Below, piece by piece: positions 8,588-17,503 of a DNA stretch of 35,082 bases. This DNA is from an uncultured Muribaculaceae bacterium (GTDB taxonomy: Bacteria; Bacteroidota; Bacteroidia; Bacteroidales; Muribaculaceae), in NCBI GenBank assembly GCA_947386115.1, contig CANDNO010000023.1, positions 1 through 35,082 on the forward strand. The letters run 5' to 3'. The number at the start of each line of letters is the position of its first letter. Position 1 is the stretch's first letter. Position numbers and translations under genes: made by a program. The notes beneath the pieces are model-generated. The model was not told the DNA's origin and searched no databases. It was given only the letters and a program-made list of their open reading frames with translations.

Positions 8588-9970
8588 ATGACAATAATAG
8601 CACTTATAGCTCTATCTATTATAGCTTTGGCTCTCGTTGTAGCCTATGTTTCAACTACCCGCTCGGCAACACGTTCACGTGAGCGCATCTCGGCACTCGA
8701 AACCACTGTGGCCGAGCGTGATGCCGCGCTGTCGGCCCTTCGAGGCGACTACGTTCGCGTGCAGGAAACGAGCCGCAACGAGCGCGACGCCCTTACATCG
8801 CGCCTGCAGCAGGAACAGGGACAACGACTGCGGCTCGAAGAACGCCTGCAATTTATCGAGCAGGAGAAGCAACGCATCGCCGCCGAACGTGAAGAAGAGA
8901 AAAAACGCCTCGCCGTGGAGAGCGAACAGCGTTTCAACCTGCTTGCCCGCGACATCCTTGACAGCAACACTCGTCGATTCAAGGAACAGTCGGAGCAGCG
9001 CCTCACCGACATTCTCGCGCCGCTGAAGGACGAACTCGAGCGCTTCAAACGTTCGGTCAATGATGCCTACAGCAACGAGGCACGTGAGCGCTTTGCCCTT
9101 AGCGAGCGCATCAAGGAACTCGTCCAGCTCAACGAGACAATAAGCCGCGAGGCCAAAGACCTAACCCGGGCGCTACGCGGTGACAGCAAGGTACAGGGTG
9201 ACTGGGGCGAGATGATTCTCGAGACCCTGCTCGAAAAGTCGGGACTCAAAAAAGGATTGCATTTTCAGCTGCAGGTTACAACCGACGATGACGGCAACAC
9301 ACTCAAAGACAGCCAGGGCCGACTGCTACGCCCCGACGCCGTGATCAACTACCCCGACGGGCGCTGTGTGATTGTCGACTCGAAAGTGTCACTTACGAGC
9401 TACATCGATCTGATAAACTGCGACCCGACTTCGACCGAGTATCGCGAGGCGGCACAAGGCCACCTGCGCTCGGTGAAGCTTCATATCAAAGAGCTTGCCA
9501 CCAAAAACTATCAGGATTACGTAGGCGAGAAACGCGCAGACTTCGTGACAATGTTCATACCCAACGAGGGCGCCTACATGGCCGCAATGAACCTCGAGCC
9601 CAAGCTGTGGCAGGAGGCCTACGACCAGCGCGTGCTGATTGTCTCCCCCACCCATCTGCTGTCGTTCCTGCGCCTTGCCGAGCAGATTTGGCGACAGGAC
9701 GACATGAAACGCAACGTACTCGAGATAGCCGACGAGAGCGGAAAAATGTATGACAAGTTTGTTGGATTTGTCGACGATATGGCTCGCATCGAGAAAGGAC
9801 TCACCGCAACCGAGACAGCATTCCGCGACGCCATGGGCAAACTGAGCGAGGGCCGCGGCAACCTCGTGCGCCGAGCCGAGAAAATCCGCGCCATGGGAGC
9901 CAAGACCACCAAGACCATCAACCAGTCGCTCACCTCCCGCGCCCTCCCCGAGAACGAAGATGAGGATTAA
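8588..9970 (+). CDS. rmuC: RmuC-family DNA recombination protein
   Basis: RmuC proteins are predicted nuclease-fold proteins that limit inversions at short inverted repeats. The chosen ATG at 8588 gives about 460 residues beginning MTIIALIALSIIALALVVAYV, a single N-terminal membrane anchor typical of the family. A long charged coiled coil follows (about residues 25-180, rich in E, R, Q), then the conserved RmuC core with GDSKVQGDWGEMILETLLEKSGL, LRPDAVINYPDGRCVIVDSKVSLTSY and FIPNEGAYMAA. An upstream in-frame ATG at 8516 would add a second hydrophobic stretch and overlap a possible promoter (TTTG 8521-8524, TAACTTCG 8548-8555), so 8588 is preferred. It converges with the next gene, 8 nt apart. 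Confidence 0.9.
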   Translation: MTIIALIALSIIALALVVAYVSTTRSATRSRERISALETTVAERDAALSALRGDYVRVQETSRNERDALTSRLQQEQGQRLRLEERLQFIEQEKQRIAAEREEEKKRLAVESEQRFNLLARDILDSNTRRFKEQSEQRLTDILAPLKDELERFKRSVNDAYSNEARERFALSERIKELVQLNETISREAKDLTRALRGDSKVQGDWGEMILETLLEKSGLKKGLHFQLQVTTDDDGNTLKDSQGRLLRPDAVINYPDGRCVIVDSKVSLTSYIDLINCDPTSTEYREAAQGHLRSVKLHIKELATKNYQDYVGEKRADFVTMFIPNEGAYMAAMNLEPKLWQEAYDQRVLIVSPTHLLSFLRLAEQIWRQDDMKRNVLEIADESGKMYDKFVGFVDDMARIEKGLTATETAFRDAMGKLSEGRGNLVRRAEKIRAMGAKTTKTINQSLTSRALPENEDED

Positions 9971-9978
9971 GAGCCGGT

Positions 9979-10392
9979 TTAATACTGATTTATCGATATT
10001 AATCCGCCATCACGAAACTCCAAGGTCATAACGCGGATTGTTCCGTACATACCTTCACCAGGAAACTCATACTTCCAGGTCTCGGTACCATAATACTCAG
10101 TCGTTTTTGGACGTCCAAGCTTATCCTTTACCTCTTGTTTGGACATTCCGATGGCAAGATTAACATATCCCTTACGTCCTTTCACTTCAATTGAATCGTT
10201 AGCAACTTCAACAGTTGCTGCTTCAACAATAGGTTCGGTCCAAACCGTATCACACAAGGCTATATAATCATAATCATTATTATAAGTGGATGCCTTAGTT
10301 CCTATTACATAGACGCCTAAGATGAAGAGGCCAAGGAGAGTGGTGGCAACTCCTGCGATAAAACCTAAGAAAAAGACCAATATTCGATTCAT
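9979..10392 (-). CDS. Small membrane-anchored protein with a BamE/SmpA-like domain
   Basis: A 137-residue protein with one N-terminal membrane segment (ILVFFLGFIAGVATTLLGLFILGVYVIG) and a C-terminal domain, about 75-137, of the form NLAIGMSKQEVKDKLGRP...TETWKYEF...LEFRDGGLISI. This resembles the SmpA/OmlA (BamE-like) fold: a GMS/T-xxEVxxxLGxP helix start, then beta strands ending in a fragment with DGxL. The domain usually mediates protein-protein contacts at the envelope; its role here is unknown. The gene starts 6 nt after the GH89 gene and is visibly more AT-rich than its neighbours, which may mean recent acquisition or relaxed selection. It has no lipobox, so it is not BamE itself. Confidence 0.65.
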   Translation of the reverse strand: MNRILVFFLGFIAGVATTLLGLFILGVYVIGTKASTYNNDYDYIALCDTVWTEPIVEAATVEVANDSIEVKGRKGYVNLAIGMSKQEVKDKLGRPKTTEYYGTETWKYEFPGEGMYGTIRVMTLEFRDGGLISINQY

Positions 10393-10398
10393 AGCGTT

Positions 10399-12564
10399 TT
10401 ACTGTCTTATGAGTTGGATGGCCTCAAGCGACACTTCAACGGGATCACCCTGAGGAGTCTCGGAATAGGCATCGCGGGCATCGACCCATTTCTCGTCCAT
10501 GGCATAGAAATCAATGTCGGCTACCTCTTTACCGTCGAGGATATCGCGCTGCTGTGCGACCCATGCCTCCCAGCGCGGACGGTAGAAGTCGCGGAGCAAT
10601 CCGTTCCACTCGCGGTGGGCATAATCACGCAATTTGCCTTTTTCGCTGGCACCGCGTCGTCCCCATGTGGTTACCAAGAGGCGGGCATTCTGCTCAAACA
10701 GATCTTTTTCCGACTCGCTCGGAGCAAGACGCCGCGCATCATTAATCCAGCGCCCCACAGTGAAATCGGGCATCGTGGCCAGCAGTCGATCCTGCATATC
10801 GATAAGCGACAGGAAATAGGCGGCCGATTTCTCAAAAGCAGCTTTATCGCCCGTTTCAAGCGCCGCTACCATATCCTTATAGGTCAAGCGGCCCTTCTCG
10901 GCTACGGCCTGGCGGGTAATATCCACGAGGTCATACCGGTAATTGGCGTTGGAAGATAATGAATGAGCGCTTTTCGCGAACTCGACAGCGGCATTGATGA
11001 CATCGGCCGGGTCATAGTATTCACGCATCTTGCTCCAGCTCGACACCTGCCACACCTTGCGCGACGGGCGGGCGCAGAATACCGACTCGGTAGTGCCCTG
11101 CTGCAGGTTGCCCAGCGGGCAGTTATAGATACTACTGGCCAGTCCAAGCCAACCGTTATAAGCATCGGAATCAAACTTGCCGTAGCGCGCCTTGATATAT
11201 CCTTTGAGCCAGTCCTCCTTGGCAAACGCTGCTTTGCGCCAGGGCAGTTCGCTCATGAGTTCATACATTACAGGATTATTCTCGATACCCTCCATCGTGA
11301 GGCCGGTGCCCTTGAGGTTCTCACCATGAGTTGAGTTCAATGCCTTATAATACTCGTCGATCACGGTATCCATGCGTCCATGCAGGCCGACGTTTCCGCC
11401 AAAGTTCAACAGCATACAATACATCCAGTCGTGGGGAGCGTAACCGTTTGTCCGCACGTATGGCGAGGGACTGTCGGGATCGCCCCACTGCGGACGAATC
11501 TCGCTCGCGAGGTCGAGCACTACGATATCCCCCTTATCGACTCCGGCGAGCAACTCGGCGCGGGGATTCTCGGTCCAGCCCTGCACTACCCACACAGCAT
11601 CGGGATTTACACGTTTCATCGCTGCTGTAATAATGCGTGCGGCCTCGGTGAGGTCAACACCCTCAGTGCTTCCACCCTCATGGAACGGGTCCATGCTGTA
11701 ATAAGCCGCCGGGCCATATAATTTTGTAAGCTCGTCGTAATATATTCCGGCTATCTCGTTAAAACGAGGGTCGGTAGTCATGAGGAAAGCGGGGCGAGTG
11801 AATCCGTTCCAGATACCTTTGCCCGAAATCTTTACCCCAAGGCGCTCGTCGGCATCATGAGGAACCATGCCCGAGTAGCCCGTCAAAACGGGTGTCATGC
11901 CAAGCTGGTGCATGCGGTCAAGAATGTTATGAGCCAGCTTCTCGCGGTCTTTATACCACTCATCGCTGTTGGGGCCGCCCCACCCTTCAAGGTTATTCAT
12001 GAGCCACCAAGCCTGGAATGCCGGTCCGGCGATGAACGAATCGATCTCAGCCTCGTCATAACCGAGTCGCCTGAGGGTATTGCGCCACACTACATCGACG
12101 CCGGTCATAGCCAGCGGCATATTGATGCCATGCAGAGCCATCCAGTCAATCTCCTTCTCCCAGCGTTCCCAGTCCCAGAAAGCCATCGAGTAGGAATGGG
12201 TGCAGTAGTTGAGATAGTAGGTGCGGTCAGACGGACGCGTGTGTCGCTCCGGACGCGAAGGCACCGGAAGCGCGCCGTCGGGAAGCTCAATCTTCAGGTT
12301 GTTCCACGACATGTGGTTACCGGTATAGTATTTCAGATACCAGTTAAGTCCGGCAGCGATATTCACCGCGTTGTTGCCGGTGATCATAGGCTTGCCGTTG
12401 CTGTTTGAAATCTCGAAGAAATGCTCGGGAGAGTCGACCTGCTTAATAACGATACGCTTTGACGCGCCTGGTTGCAGGCGATCAAGCAGTTGCGACACCG
12501 GATGCGATGCCATGGCTGCGAAACAGGTCAGCGCCGCCATCGCGAGTGATACGATAAGTTTCAT
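10399..12564 (-). CDS. Alpha-N-acetylglucosaminidase, GH89 family, secreted
   Basis: A NAGLU-type glycosidase of 721 residues that should release terminal alpha-linked N-acetylglucosamine, a sugar found in gastric-type mucins and in heparan sulphate. The signal peptide MKLIVSLAMAALTCFAAMAS sends it to the periplasm or beyond. The GH89 order is clear: a small N-terminal domain (about 21-105), a TIM-barrel core with RTYYLNYCTHSYSMAFWDW (114-132) and an all-helical C-terminal domain. The two catalytic glutamates correspond to Glu296 in DPFHEGG and Glu425 in GLTMEGIENNPVMYELM, by comparison with human NAGLU. Its start overlaps the stop of the CapA-like gene by 4 nt (ATGA), so the two are translationally coupled. 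Confidence 0.93.
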   Translation of the reverse strand: MKLIVSLAMAALTCFAAMASHPVSQLLDRLQPGASKRIVIKQVDSPEHFFEISNSNGKPMITGNNAVNIAAGLNWYLKYYTGNHMSWNNLKIELPDGALPVPSRPERHTRPSDRTYYLNYCTHSYSMAFWDWERWEKEIDWMALHGINMPLAMTGVDVVWRNTLRRLGYDEAEIDSFIAGPAFQAWWLMNNLEGWGGPNSDEWYKDREKLAHNILDRMHQLGMTPVLTGYSGMVPHDADERLGVKISGKGIWNGFTRPAFLMTTDPRFNEIAGIYYDELTKLYGPAAYYSMDPFHEGGSTEGVDLTEAARIITAAMKRVNPDAVWVVQGWTENPRAELLAGVDKGDIVVLDLASEIRPQWGDPDSPSPYVRTNGYAPHDWMYCMLLNFGGNVGLHGRMDTVIDEYYKALNSTHGENLKGTGLTMEGIENNPVMYELMSELPWRKAAFAKEDWLKGYIKARYGKFDSDAYNGWLGLASSIYNCPLGNLQQGTTESVFCARPSRKVWQVSSWSKMREYYDPADVINAAVEFAKSAHSLSSNANYRYDLVDITRQAVAEKGRLTYKDMVAALETGDKAAFEKSAAYFLSLIDMQDRLLATMPDFTVGRWINDARRLAPSESEKDLFEQNARLLVTTWGRRGASEKGKLRDYAHREWNGLLRDFYRPRWEAWVAQQRDILDGKEVADIDFYAMDEKWVDARDAYSETPQGDPVEVSLEAIQLIRQ

Positions 12565-13637
12565 GGTTTTATTGAATCTATAGGTACATTTTTATTGTGT
12601 TTGTCAAAAATAGCCTTGGCGCTTTGCAGGAACTGCCTTCGATGATACTCCCACGGCGACGAGTGCAACGTGTCAACCGCATTCACGAGCCTGAAGTTAT
12701 GCCCGGCGCCGGCAGGGACAGTAAACACTGGCGCGTATGACGCACCGGCTATATACGGGCGACCGTCGAGACTGCGCTTGAACGACACTTTCACCATAAC
12801 CCCGCCGCGCGTGTCGCGGGTTTTCATGTTCGAAATGAAATTACCCAGCGAGTAGACAACAAGTTGCCGGTTAAGCGTATCATTCTGTGCCGCATTTAGT
12901 TCCATAGGCTGTATGACATGAGGGTGACCACCCATCACGACATCAACCTTGTGGTCAAGCAGGAAGCGTGCTATACGCTTCTGCGCCTGATTGGGCAACA
13001 GTCGGTATTCATCGCCCCAATGTATAGCCACAACAAGCAGTTCGGCACCGGCATCGCGGGTCATCGCTATATCCCTGGCCATCTTGAGCGTGTCGATGTA
13101 ATCGACTACGACCTCTCGCCCGGGGGTAATACCGTTCGTTCCGTAAGTATAATTCAGGAAGCCTATTTTGTAGCCTTTAATATCCTTTATAAAAGGAAGT
13201 TGCTTAACACGGCATGAATCGTGGCTGTAGGTGCCTATATGGTCGACACCCAGCGAGTCGAGTACCGAGATTGTACGACGCAATCCTCTGTCCCGGCGGT
13301 CGAGGGTGTGGTTGTTGGCTGTCAGAAACATGTCAAAGCCCGCGTCGCGCAATGCCTCGGCATAAGAATCGGGCGAACAAAAACAGGGATAGCCGGCATA
13401 GGGCCGGCCACCAAGTGGAGTCTCGAGATTAACCACCGCATAGTCGGCAGCTGAGACATAAGGTTTTACGGCAGCAAAACACTCGCTGTAGTCATACGTA
13501 CCCTGCGGCGTACGCGCTGCCTCGATCTGAGCCGAATGCTGCATGGCATCGCCGGCAAACACAATGTCGACCGGCTGGCTCATAGGAGCCAACGCCGCCG
13601 CGACATAAACTGACAAGGCCTGCAACAAACTCTCCAT
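12561..13637 (-). CDS. CapA/PGA-type metallophosphatase-fold protein
   Basis: This 358-residue protein has the CapA (poly-gamma-glutamate synthesis, PGA_cap) version of the calcineurin-like phosphoesterase fold. Metal-site motifs are in order: FAGDAMQH with Asp30, NLETPL with Asn70 and Glu72, NNHTLDRRDRG with Asn109/His110, HWGDEY with His206, and GGHPHVIQP with His238/His240. A hydrophobic N terminus (about 3-18) suggests export or membrane anchoring. In Bacteroidota, stand-alone CapA proteins are common and their substrates unknown, so polyglutamate synthesis should not be assumed; no capB or capC is nearby. It overlaps the GH89 gene by 4 nt and follows folD by 32 nt. Confidence 0.85.
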   Translation of the reverse strand: MESLLQALSVYVAAALAPMSQPVDIVFAGDAMQHSAQIEAARTPQGTYDYSECFAAVKPYVSAADYAVVNLETPLGGRPYAGYPCFCSPDSYAEALRDAGFDMFLTANNHTLDRRDRGLRRTISVLDSLGVDHIGTYSHDSCRVKQLPFIKDIKGYKIGFLNYTYGTNGITPGREVVVDYIDTLKMARDIAMTRDAGAELLVVAIHWGDEYRLLPNQAQKRIARFLLDHKVDVVMGGHPHVIQPMELNAAQNDTLNRQLVVYSLGNFISNMKTRDTRGGVMVKVSFKRSLDGRPYIAGASYAPVFTVPAGAGHNFRLVNAVDTLHSSPWEYHRRQFLQSAKAIFDKHNKNVPIDSIKP

Positions 13638-13669
13638 AACACGTCAGTCAGGTAGGCCTGACTCTGATC

Positions 13670-14548
13670 TTATTTGTAAATCTCGCCCTTGGCCGCGAGC
13701 AGTGTATTCTTCATGAGCGAAACAATCGTCATGGGGCCTACTCCTCCGGGCACGGGGGTGATATACGAACACTTTTCGGCAACATTGGCGTAGTCGACGT
13801 CACCGCTCAGGCGGAAACCGCTCTTGCGCGAAGCATCGGGAACGCGGGTTGTGCCCACGTCGATAATCGCTACTCCATCCTTGACCATATCGGCTGTGAC
13901 AAATCCGGGCTTGCCAAGGGCTGCGATGATGATGTCGGCGCGGCGCGTGTGCGAGGCAAGGTCACGGGTAGAACTGTGGCACACGGTCACGGTTGCATCG
14001 CCGTTAGCCTTCTGCATAAGCAGAGTGGCAACAGGCTTGCCTACGATATTGCTGCGGCCGAGCACAACACAGTCGGCACCCTTTACCGGAACATTATAAC
14101 GCGACAGCAACTCGACAATACCGGCCGGGGTTGCCGAGTGGAAACACGGCAGTCCGATAGCCTGGCGGCCTACATTGATAGGATGGAAACCGTCGACATC
14201 CTTGCGGTAATCGATGGCCTCTATGACACGCTGCTCGTTGATATGGCGAGGCAACGGCAACTGTACGATAAATCCGTCGACCTCGGGGTCGTTATTGAGT
14301 TTCTCGATTGTCTCGAGCAGGGTTTCTTCGGTGATATCGTCCTCAAACCGTATGAGGGTCGATTTGAAACCGCACACTTCACAAGCCTTGACCTTGTTGG
14401 CAACGTAGGTCTCGCTGCCACCGTCGTGGCCTACAAGAATCGCAGCAAGATGCGGGCGACGCTTACCCTCGGCAACCATGGCCTCGACCTCGCGCGCAAT
14501 CTCCTGCTTTATATCGTCTGATACTTTCTTTCCGTCAATTATAGTCAT
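13670..14548 (-). CDS. folD: Bifunctional methylenetetrahydrofolate dehydrogenase / cyclohydrolase
   Basis: Cytoplasmic FolD oxidises 5,10-methylene-THF to methenyl-THF with NADP+ and then hydrolyses it to 10-formyl-THF, supplying one-carbon units for purine synthesis and initiator formylation. The 292 residues match the family. Signatures are the Tyr48/Lys52 pair in [46 protein letters not shown], the NADP-binding [15 protein letters not shown] and the C-terminal [11 protein letters not shown]. It follows ffh by 67 nt on the same strand and leads into capA. Confidence 0.97.
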   Translation of the reverse strand: MTIIDGKKVSDDIKQEIAREVEAMVAEGKRRPHLAAILVGHDGGSETYVANKVKACEVCGFKSTLIRFEDDITEETLLETIEKLNNDPEVDGFIVQLPLPRHINEQRVIEAIDYRKDVDGFHPINVGRQAIGLPCFHSATPAGIVELLSRYNVPVKGADCVVLGRSNIVGKPVATLLMQKANGDATVTVCHSSTRDLASHTRRADIIIAALGKPGFVTADMVKDGVAIIDVGTTRVPDASRKSGFRLSGDVDYANVAEKCSYITPVPGGVGPMTIVSLMKNTLLAAKGEIYK

Positions 14549-14615
14549 AGCAAAAAATCGGTCTTTGTATAAATAGTAGTCCCTGTTTTAACAGAAAATG
14601 TGGAACGGGGGCTTA

Positions 14616-15950
14616 TTATCTTCTCATACCTTTCATGGCTCCCATAAGCTTCATGGGATTCTTCATGCCGCTCACAGCCTTCATGGCCTTGCGGGTCTGC
14701 TCAAACTGGTTGAGCAGTCGGTTCACCTCCTGGAGTGTCGTGCCCGAACCGGCAGCGATACGTTTGCGGCGGCTGCCATTGATTATCTCGGGTTTCTCGC
14801 GCTCAGCGGCAGTCATCGAGTAGATAATGGCCTCGATGCCCTTGAATGCATTGTCATCGATCTCGACATCCTTGATAGCTTTGCCGAGGCCGGGAATCAT
14901 CGACGCGAGGTCTTTGAGGTTACCCATCTTCTTGATCTGCTGTATCTGGGCAAGGAAATCGTTGAAGTTGAACTGGTTCTTGCGAATCTTGCTTTCAAGT
15001 TCCTTGGCCTTTTTCTCGTCATAGACCTGCTGGGCGCGTTCGACGAGCGATACGATATCGCCCATGCCCAGGATACGGTCGGCCATACGTGCCGGGTGGA
15101 AAAGGTCGATCGCCTCGAGCTTCTCGCCGGTACCCACAAACTTGATAGGCTTCGTAACGACCGTGCGTATCGACAGAGCAGCACCACCGCGGGTGTCACC
15201 GTCAAGCTTGGTGAGTACGACGCCGTCAAAGTCGAGACGGTCGTTGAACTCCTTGGCCGTATTCACGGCGTCCTGACCGGTCATCGAGTCGACCACGAAC
15301 AGGGTTTCCTGAGGCTTGATCGCTTTCTTGATGGCGGCAATCTCGGTCATCATCTCCTCGTCGACGGCCAGACGTCCGGCTGTATCGACGATCACGAGGT
15401 CGAGATTGTTGCTCTTGGCATATTTTATAGCGTTTTCGGCAATCTGCACGGGGTTCTTGTTGCCATCCTCGGTGTACACCGGAACATTAATCTGCTCGGC
15501 AAGCACCTTGAGCTGGTCGATAGCCGCGGGACGGTAAACGTCACAGGCTACAAGCAACGGACGACGTCCCTTCTCGCTCTTGAGCTTACGCGCCAGCTTG
15601 CCGCTGAAAGTTGTCTTACCCGAGCCCTGCAATCCCGACATCAATATGACCGTGGGATTACCGCTGAGATTGATCGAGGCAGTGTCGCCACCCATGAGCT
15701 GGGTGAGCTCGTCATGAACGATCTTAACCATCAACTCCTTGGGTTTGATGGCATTGATTACATTCTGACCGAGAGCCTTGGCCTTGACGGTATCGGTGAA
15801 ATTTTTGGCAACTTTAAAATTGACGTCGGCATCAAGCAGAGCGCGGCGCACATCCTTCAGTGTCTCGGCAACATTGATCTCGGTAATCTTGCCCTGACCT
15901 TTCAGGATTTTGAAACTGCGTTCAAGTCGTTCGTTTAGATTGTCAAACAT
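14616..15950 (-). CDS. ffh: Signal recognition particle GTPase Ffh (SRP54)
   Basis: Ffh binds signal sequences and 4.5S RNA and delivers ribosome-nascent chain complexes to FtsY at the inner membrane. The protein is 444 residues. It has the N domain (1-95), then the G domain with G1 GLQGSGKTT (106-114), DTAGR (189-193) and TKLDGDTRGG (247-256). A methionine-rich M domain closes the protein (about 320-444, with MGNLKDLASMIPGLGKAI and a C-terminal MKAVSGMKNPMKLMGAMKGMRR-like tail). The start codon is 17 nt downstream of panD, so it probably shares the panC-panD transcript. No SRP RNA gene was recognised in the window. Confidence 0.98.
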   Translation of the reverse strand: MFDNLNERLERSFKILKGQGKITEINVAETLKDVRRALLDADVNFKVAKNFTDTVKAKALGQNVINAIKPKELMVKIVHDELTQLMGGDTASINLSGNPTVILMSGLQGSGKTTFSGKLARKLKSEKGRRPLLVACDVYRPAAIDQLKVLAEQINVPVYTEDGNKNPVQIAENAIKYAKSNNLDLVIVDTAGRLAVDEEMMTEIAAIKKAIKPQETLFVVDSMTGQDAVNTAKEFNDRLDFDGVVLTKLDGDTRGGAALSIRTVVTKPIKFVGTGEKLEAIDLFHPARMADRILGMGDIVSLVERAQQVYDEKKAKELESKIRKNQFNFNDFLAQIQQIKKMGNLKDLASMIPGLGKAIKDVEIDDNAFKGIEAIIYSMTAAEREKPEIINGSRRKRIAAGSGTTLQEVNRLLNQFEQTRKAMKAVSGMKNPMKLMGAMKGMRR

Positions 15951-15967
15951 ATATTTATATTCCTATA

Positions 15968-16321
15968 TTAATTTCTTAGCAAATTGGTGGCGGTATCGGG
16001 GAAGATAACCTTCGGCTTGAAGTCGCGGGCCTCTTCCTGGGTCATAAGCGCATAGGCCATTATAATAACAATGTCGCCCGGCTGCACGCGGCGGGCCGCA
16101 GCGCCGTTAAGACATATTACCCCCGACCCGGGCTCACCCGCGATGGTATAAGTGTCGAGGCGCTCGCCATTGTTGTTGTTGACAATGAATACGCGCTCTC
16201 CTTCCATAATGCCGGCAGCCTCGAGCAACAGCGGGTCGATAGTGATACTGCCTATATAATCGAGACGGGCCTCGGTAACAGTGACCCTGTGAATCTTTGA
16301 TTTTAAAACCTGAATAAGCAT
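15968..16321 (-). CDS. panD: Aspartate 1-decarboxylase proenzyme
   Basis: PanD makes beta-alanine from aspartate for pantothenate and coenzyme A. The 117-residue proenzyme contains the self-cleavage site Gly24-Ser25 in [19 protein letters not shown]; Ser25 becomes the pyruvoyl cofactor of the alpha chain. Other family marks are the N-terminal Lys-Ile-His-Arg-Val stretch and [20 protein letters not shown]. It follows panC by 5 nt, so the two pantothenate genes are co-expressed. Confidence 0.97.
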   Translation of the reverse strand: MLIQVLKSKIHRVTVTEARLDYIGSITIDPLLLEAAGIMEGERVFIVNNNNGERLDTYTIAGEPGSGVICLNGAAARRVQPGDIVIIMAYALMTQEEARDFKPKVIFPDTATNLLRN

Positions 16322-16326
16322 GACTG

Positions 16327-17172
16327 TTATTCCTGTGTTCTATACTTTATATTATCAATGAGACGCACGTCGCCGCAATACACCGTTATGCAACCCACGG
16401 GATTGTCTTTCCAGTCGTTGACCGGCTGCATCGTGAGCGGATGAACTATCTCATAATACTCTACTTCCATGTGGTCCACTGCATTGATGGCATCGATGAC
16501 GCTCTTTTTCACCTCGGCTACACTTTTGCCCGGTGCCATTGCCACACTCTCGGCCAGTATCCTGTGGATCATCGGTGCCACAGCGCGCTGCTCGGGCGTG
16601 AGTCGCACGTTGCGGCTGCTCAGGGCCAGTCCGTCATCGGCTCGCTTGATCGGGCAGTCGACAATTTCGATATCGAAGCCCTCGAGCTCGACCATGCGGC
16701 GTATCACGGCAATCTGCTGGAAATCCTTCTCGCCAAAATAGGCTCGCGTGGGACGGGCAAACATAAACAGCTTGCTCACCACCTGTGCCACACCGTTGAA
16801 ATGGCCGGGACGCATCGGGCCCTCCATCACTTCGGCTACCTCACCCAGGTCGAATACGCGCTCATCGGGCGCCGGGTACATCTCGTCGACCGTCGGTATG
16901 AAAGCCACATCGACACCGGCCGCCGCCAGCTTCTCGCAGTCGGCCTCCTCGGTGCGCGGATAGGTTGCCAGATCGGTGGCATTATTGAATTGTGTAGGGT
17001 TCACAAAAACACTTACAACTACAAAGTCATTCTCGCGGCGCGCGCGCTCAACGAGCGAAATGTGCCCCTCGTGCAGGGCACCCATAGTTGGCACAAGACC
17101 AACCTCGCGTCCGGCCGCACGCTGTGCGTCGACACGCTCCCTCAGTTGGTCAACTGTTCTTATTATCTCCAT
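16327..17172 (-). CDS. panC: Pantothenate synthetase
   Basis: PanC ligates pantoate and beta-alanine with ATP to give pantothenate. The 281-residue protein shows the nucleotidyltransferase signatures: the HIGH-like HEGH (34-37) in [23 protein letters not shown] (56-63), FGEKDFQQ (146-153) and the KMSKS-like LSSRN (184-188). It is the first gene of a minus-strand run that continues through panD, ffh, folD, capA, GH89 and the BamE-like gene with gaps of 67 nt or less. panB was not seen in the window. Confidence 0.97.
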   Translation of the reverse strand: MEIIRTVDQLRERVDAQRAAGREVGLVPTMGALHEGHISLVERARRENDFVVVSVFVNPTQFNNATDLATYPRTEEADCEKLAAAGVDVAFIPTVDEMYPAPDERVFDLGEVAEVMEGPMRPGHFNGVAQVVSKLFMFARPTRAYFGEKDFQQIAVIRRMVELEGFDIEIVDCPIKRADDGLALSSRNVRLTPEQRAVAPMIHRILAESVAMAPGKSVAEVKKSVIDAINAVDHMEVEYYEIVHPLTMQPVNDWKDNPVGCITVYCGDVRLIDNIKYRTQE

Positions 17173-17216
17173 TACAGTTTAAATCTGTATTACAATGTAT
17201 ATTTGTATTTAGGCAG

Positions 17217-17224
17217 CAAAATTA
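17217..17224 (-). promoter_or_regulatory. Possible -7 box for the panC operon
   Basis: On the minus strand TAATTTTG matches the Bacteroidota -7 consensus TAnnTTTG, about 45 nt before the panC start codon. The matching -33 position (GGTG, about 19 bp upstream) is poor, so this is tentative. Confidence 0.35.
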
Positions 17225-17293
17225 CAAATTAAATCACTACTAACACCACAATAACACCAAAAAAAGCCAACAATAAAAAAATCTTCCGAAAAT

Positions 17294-17324
17294 TTTGCCA
17301 TTTCAAAACTTATTCCTACCTTTG
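17294..17324 (+). promoter_or_regulatory. Promoter of the first tRNA-Glu copy
   Basis: TTTG at 17294-17297, 19 bp, then TACCTTTG at 17317-17324: a full match to the Bacteroidota housekeeping promoter. The leader between it and the tRNA holds a small hairpin GCAGT/ACTGC (17336-17352). Confidence 0.8.
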
Positions 17325-17364
17325 CACCGTTGTTAGCAGTCAAGCTCACTGCGTCAAGCAAAAT

Positions 17365-17437
17365 GGCGATTTAGTGTAGAGGCCTAGCACGCCGCCCTCT
17401 CAAGGCGGAGACTCGGGTTCGAATCCCGGACTCGCTA
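17365..17437 (+). tRNA. tRNA-Glu (anticodon CUC), copy 1
   Basis: The 73-nt cloverleaf has acceptor GGCGATT/ACTCGCT, D stem GTGT/GCAC, anticodon stem CCGCC/GGCGG with loop CTCTCAA (anticodon CUC at 17399-17401) and T arm TCGGG-TTCGAAT-CCCGG. The discriminator is A and CCA is not encoded. Acceptor pair 6-67 is U-C (mismatch) and pair 1-72 is G-U. It reads GAG codons. It has its own promoter and terminator and is duplicated at 18099-18171. Confidence 0.9.
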
Positions 17438-17446
17438 CAACACTCC

Positions 17447-17485
17447 AAAGCACCGACCCCTCAACAAGGCCGGTGCTTTTCTTTT
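17447..17485 (+). terminator. Terminator of tRNA-Glu copy 1
   Basis: The arms AAAGCACCG (17447-17455) and CGGTGCTTT (17471-17479) form a perfect 9-bp stem, followed by TCTTTT, 9 nt after the tRNA. Confidence 0.85.
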
Positions 17486-17503
17486 ACCCCCCCGGCACCC
17501 TAA

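Noticed and set aside
14598-15938. 446-codon plus-strand open frame opposite ffh
   Set aside because: It is the mirror of ffh, whose GTPase motifs are complete; the frame has no recognisable domain and its composition (repeated LLDL, HLG) is typical of antisense reading.
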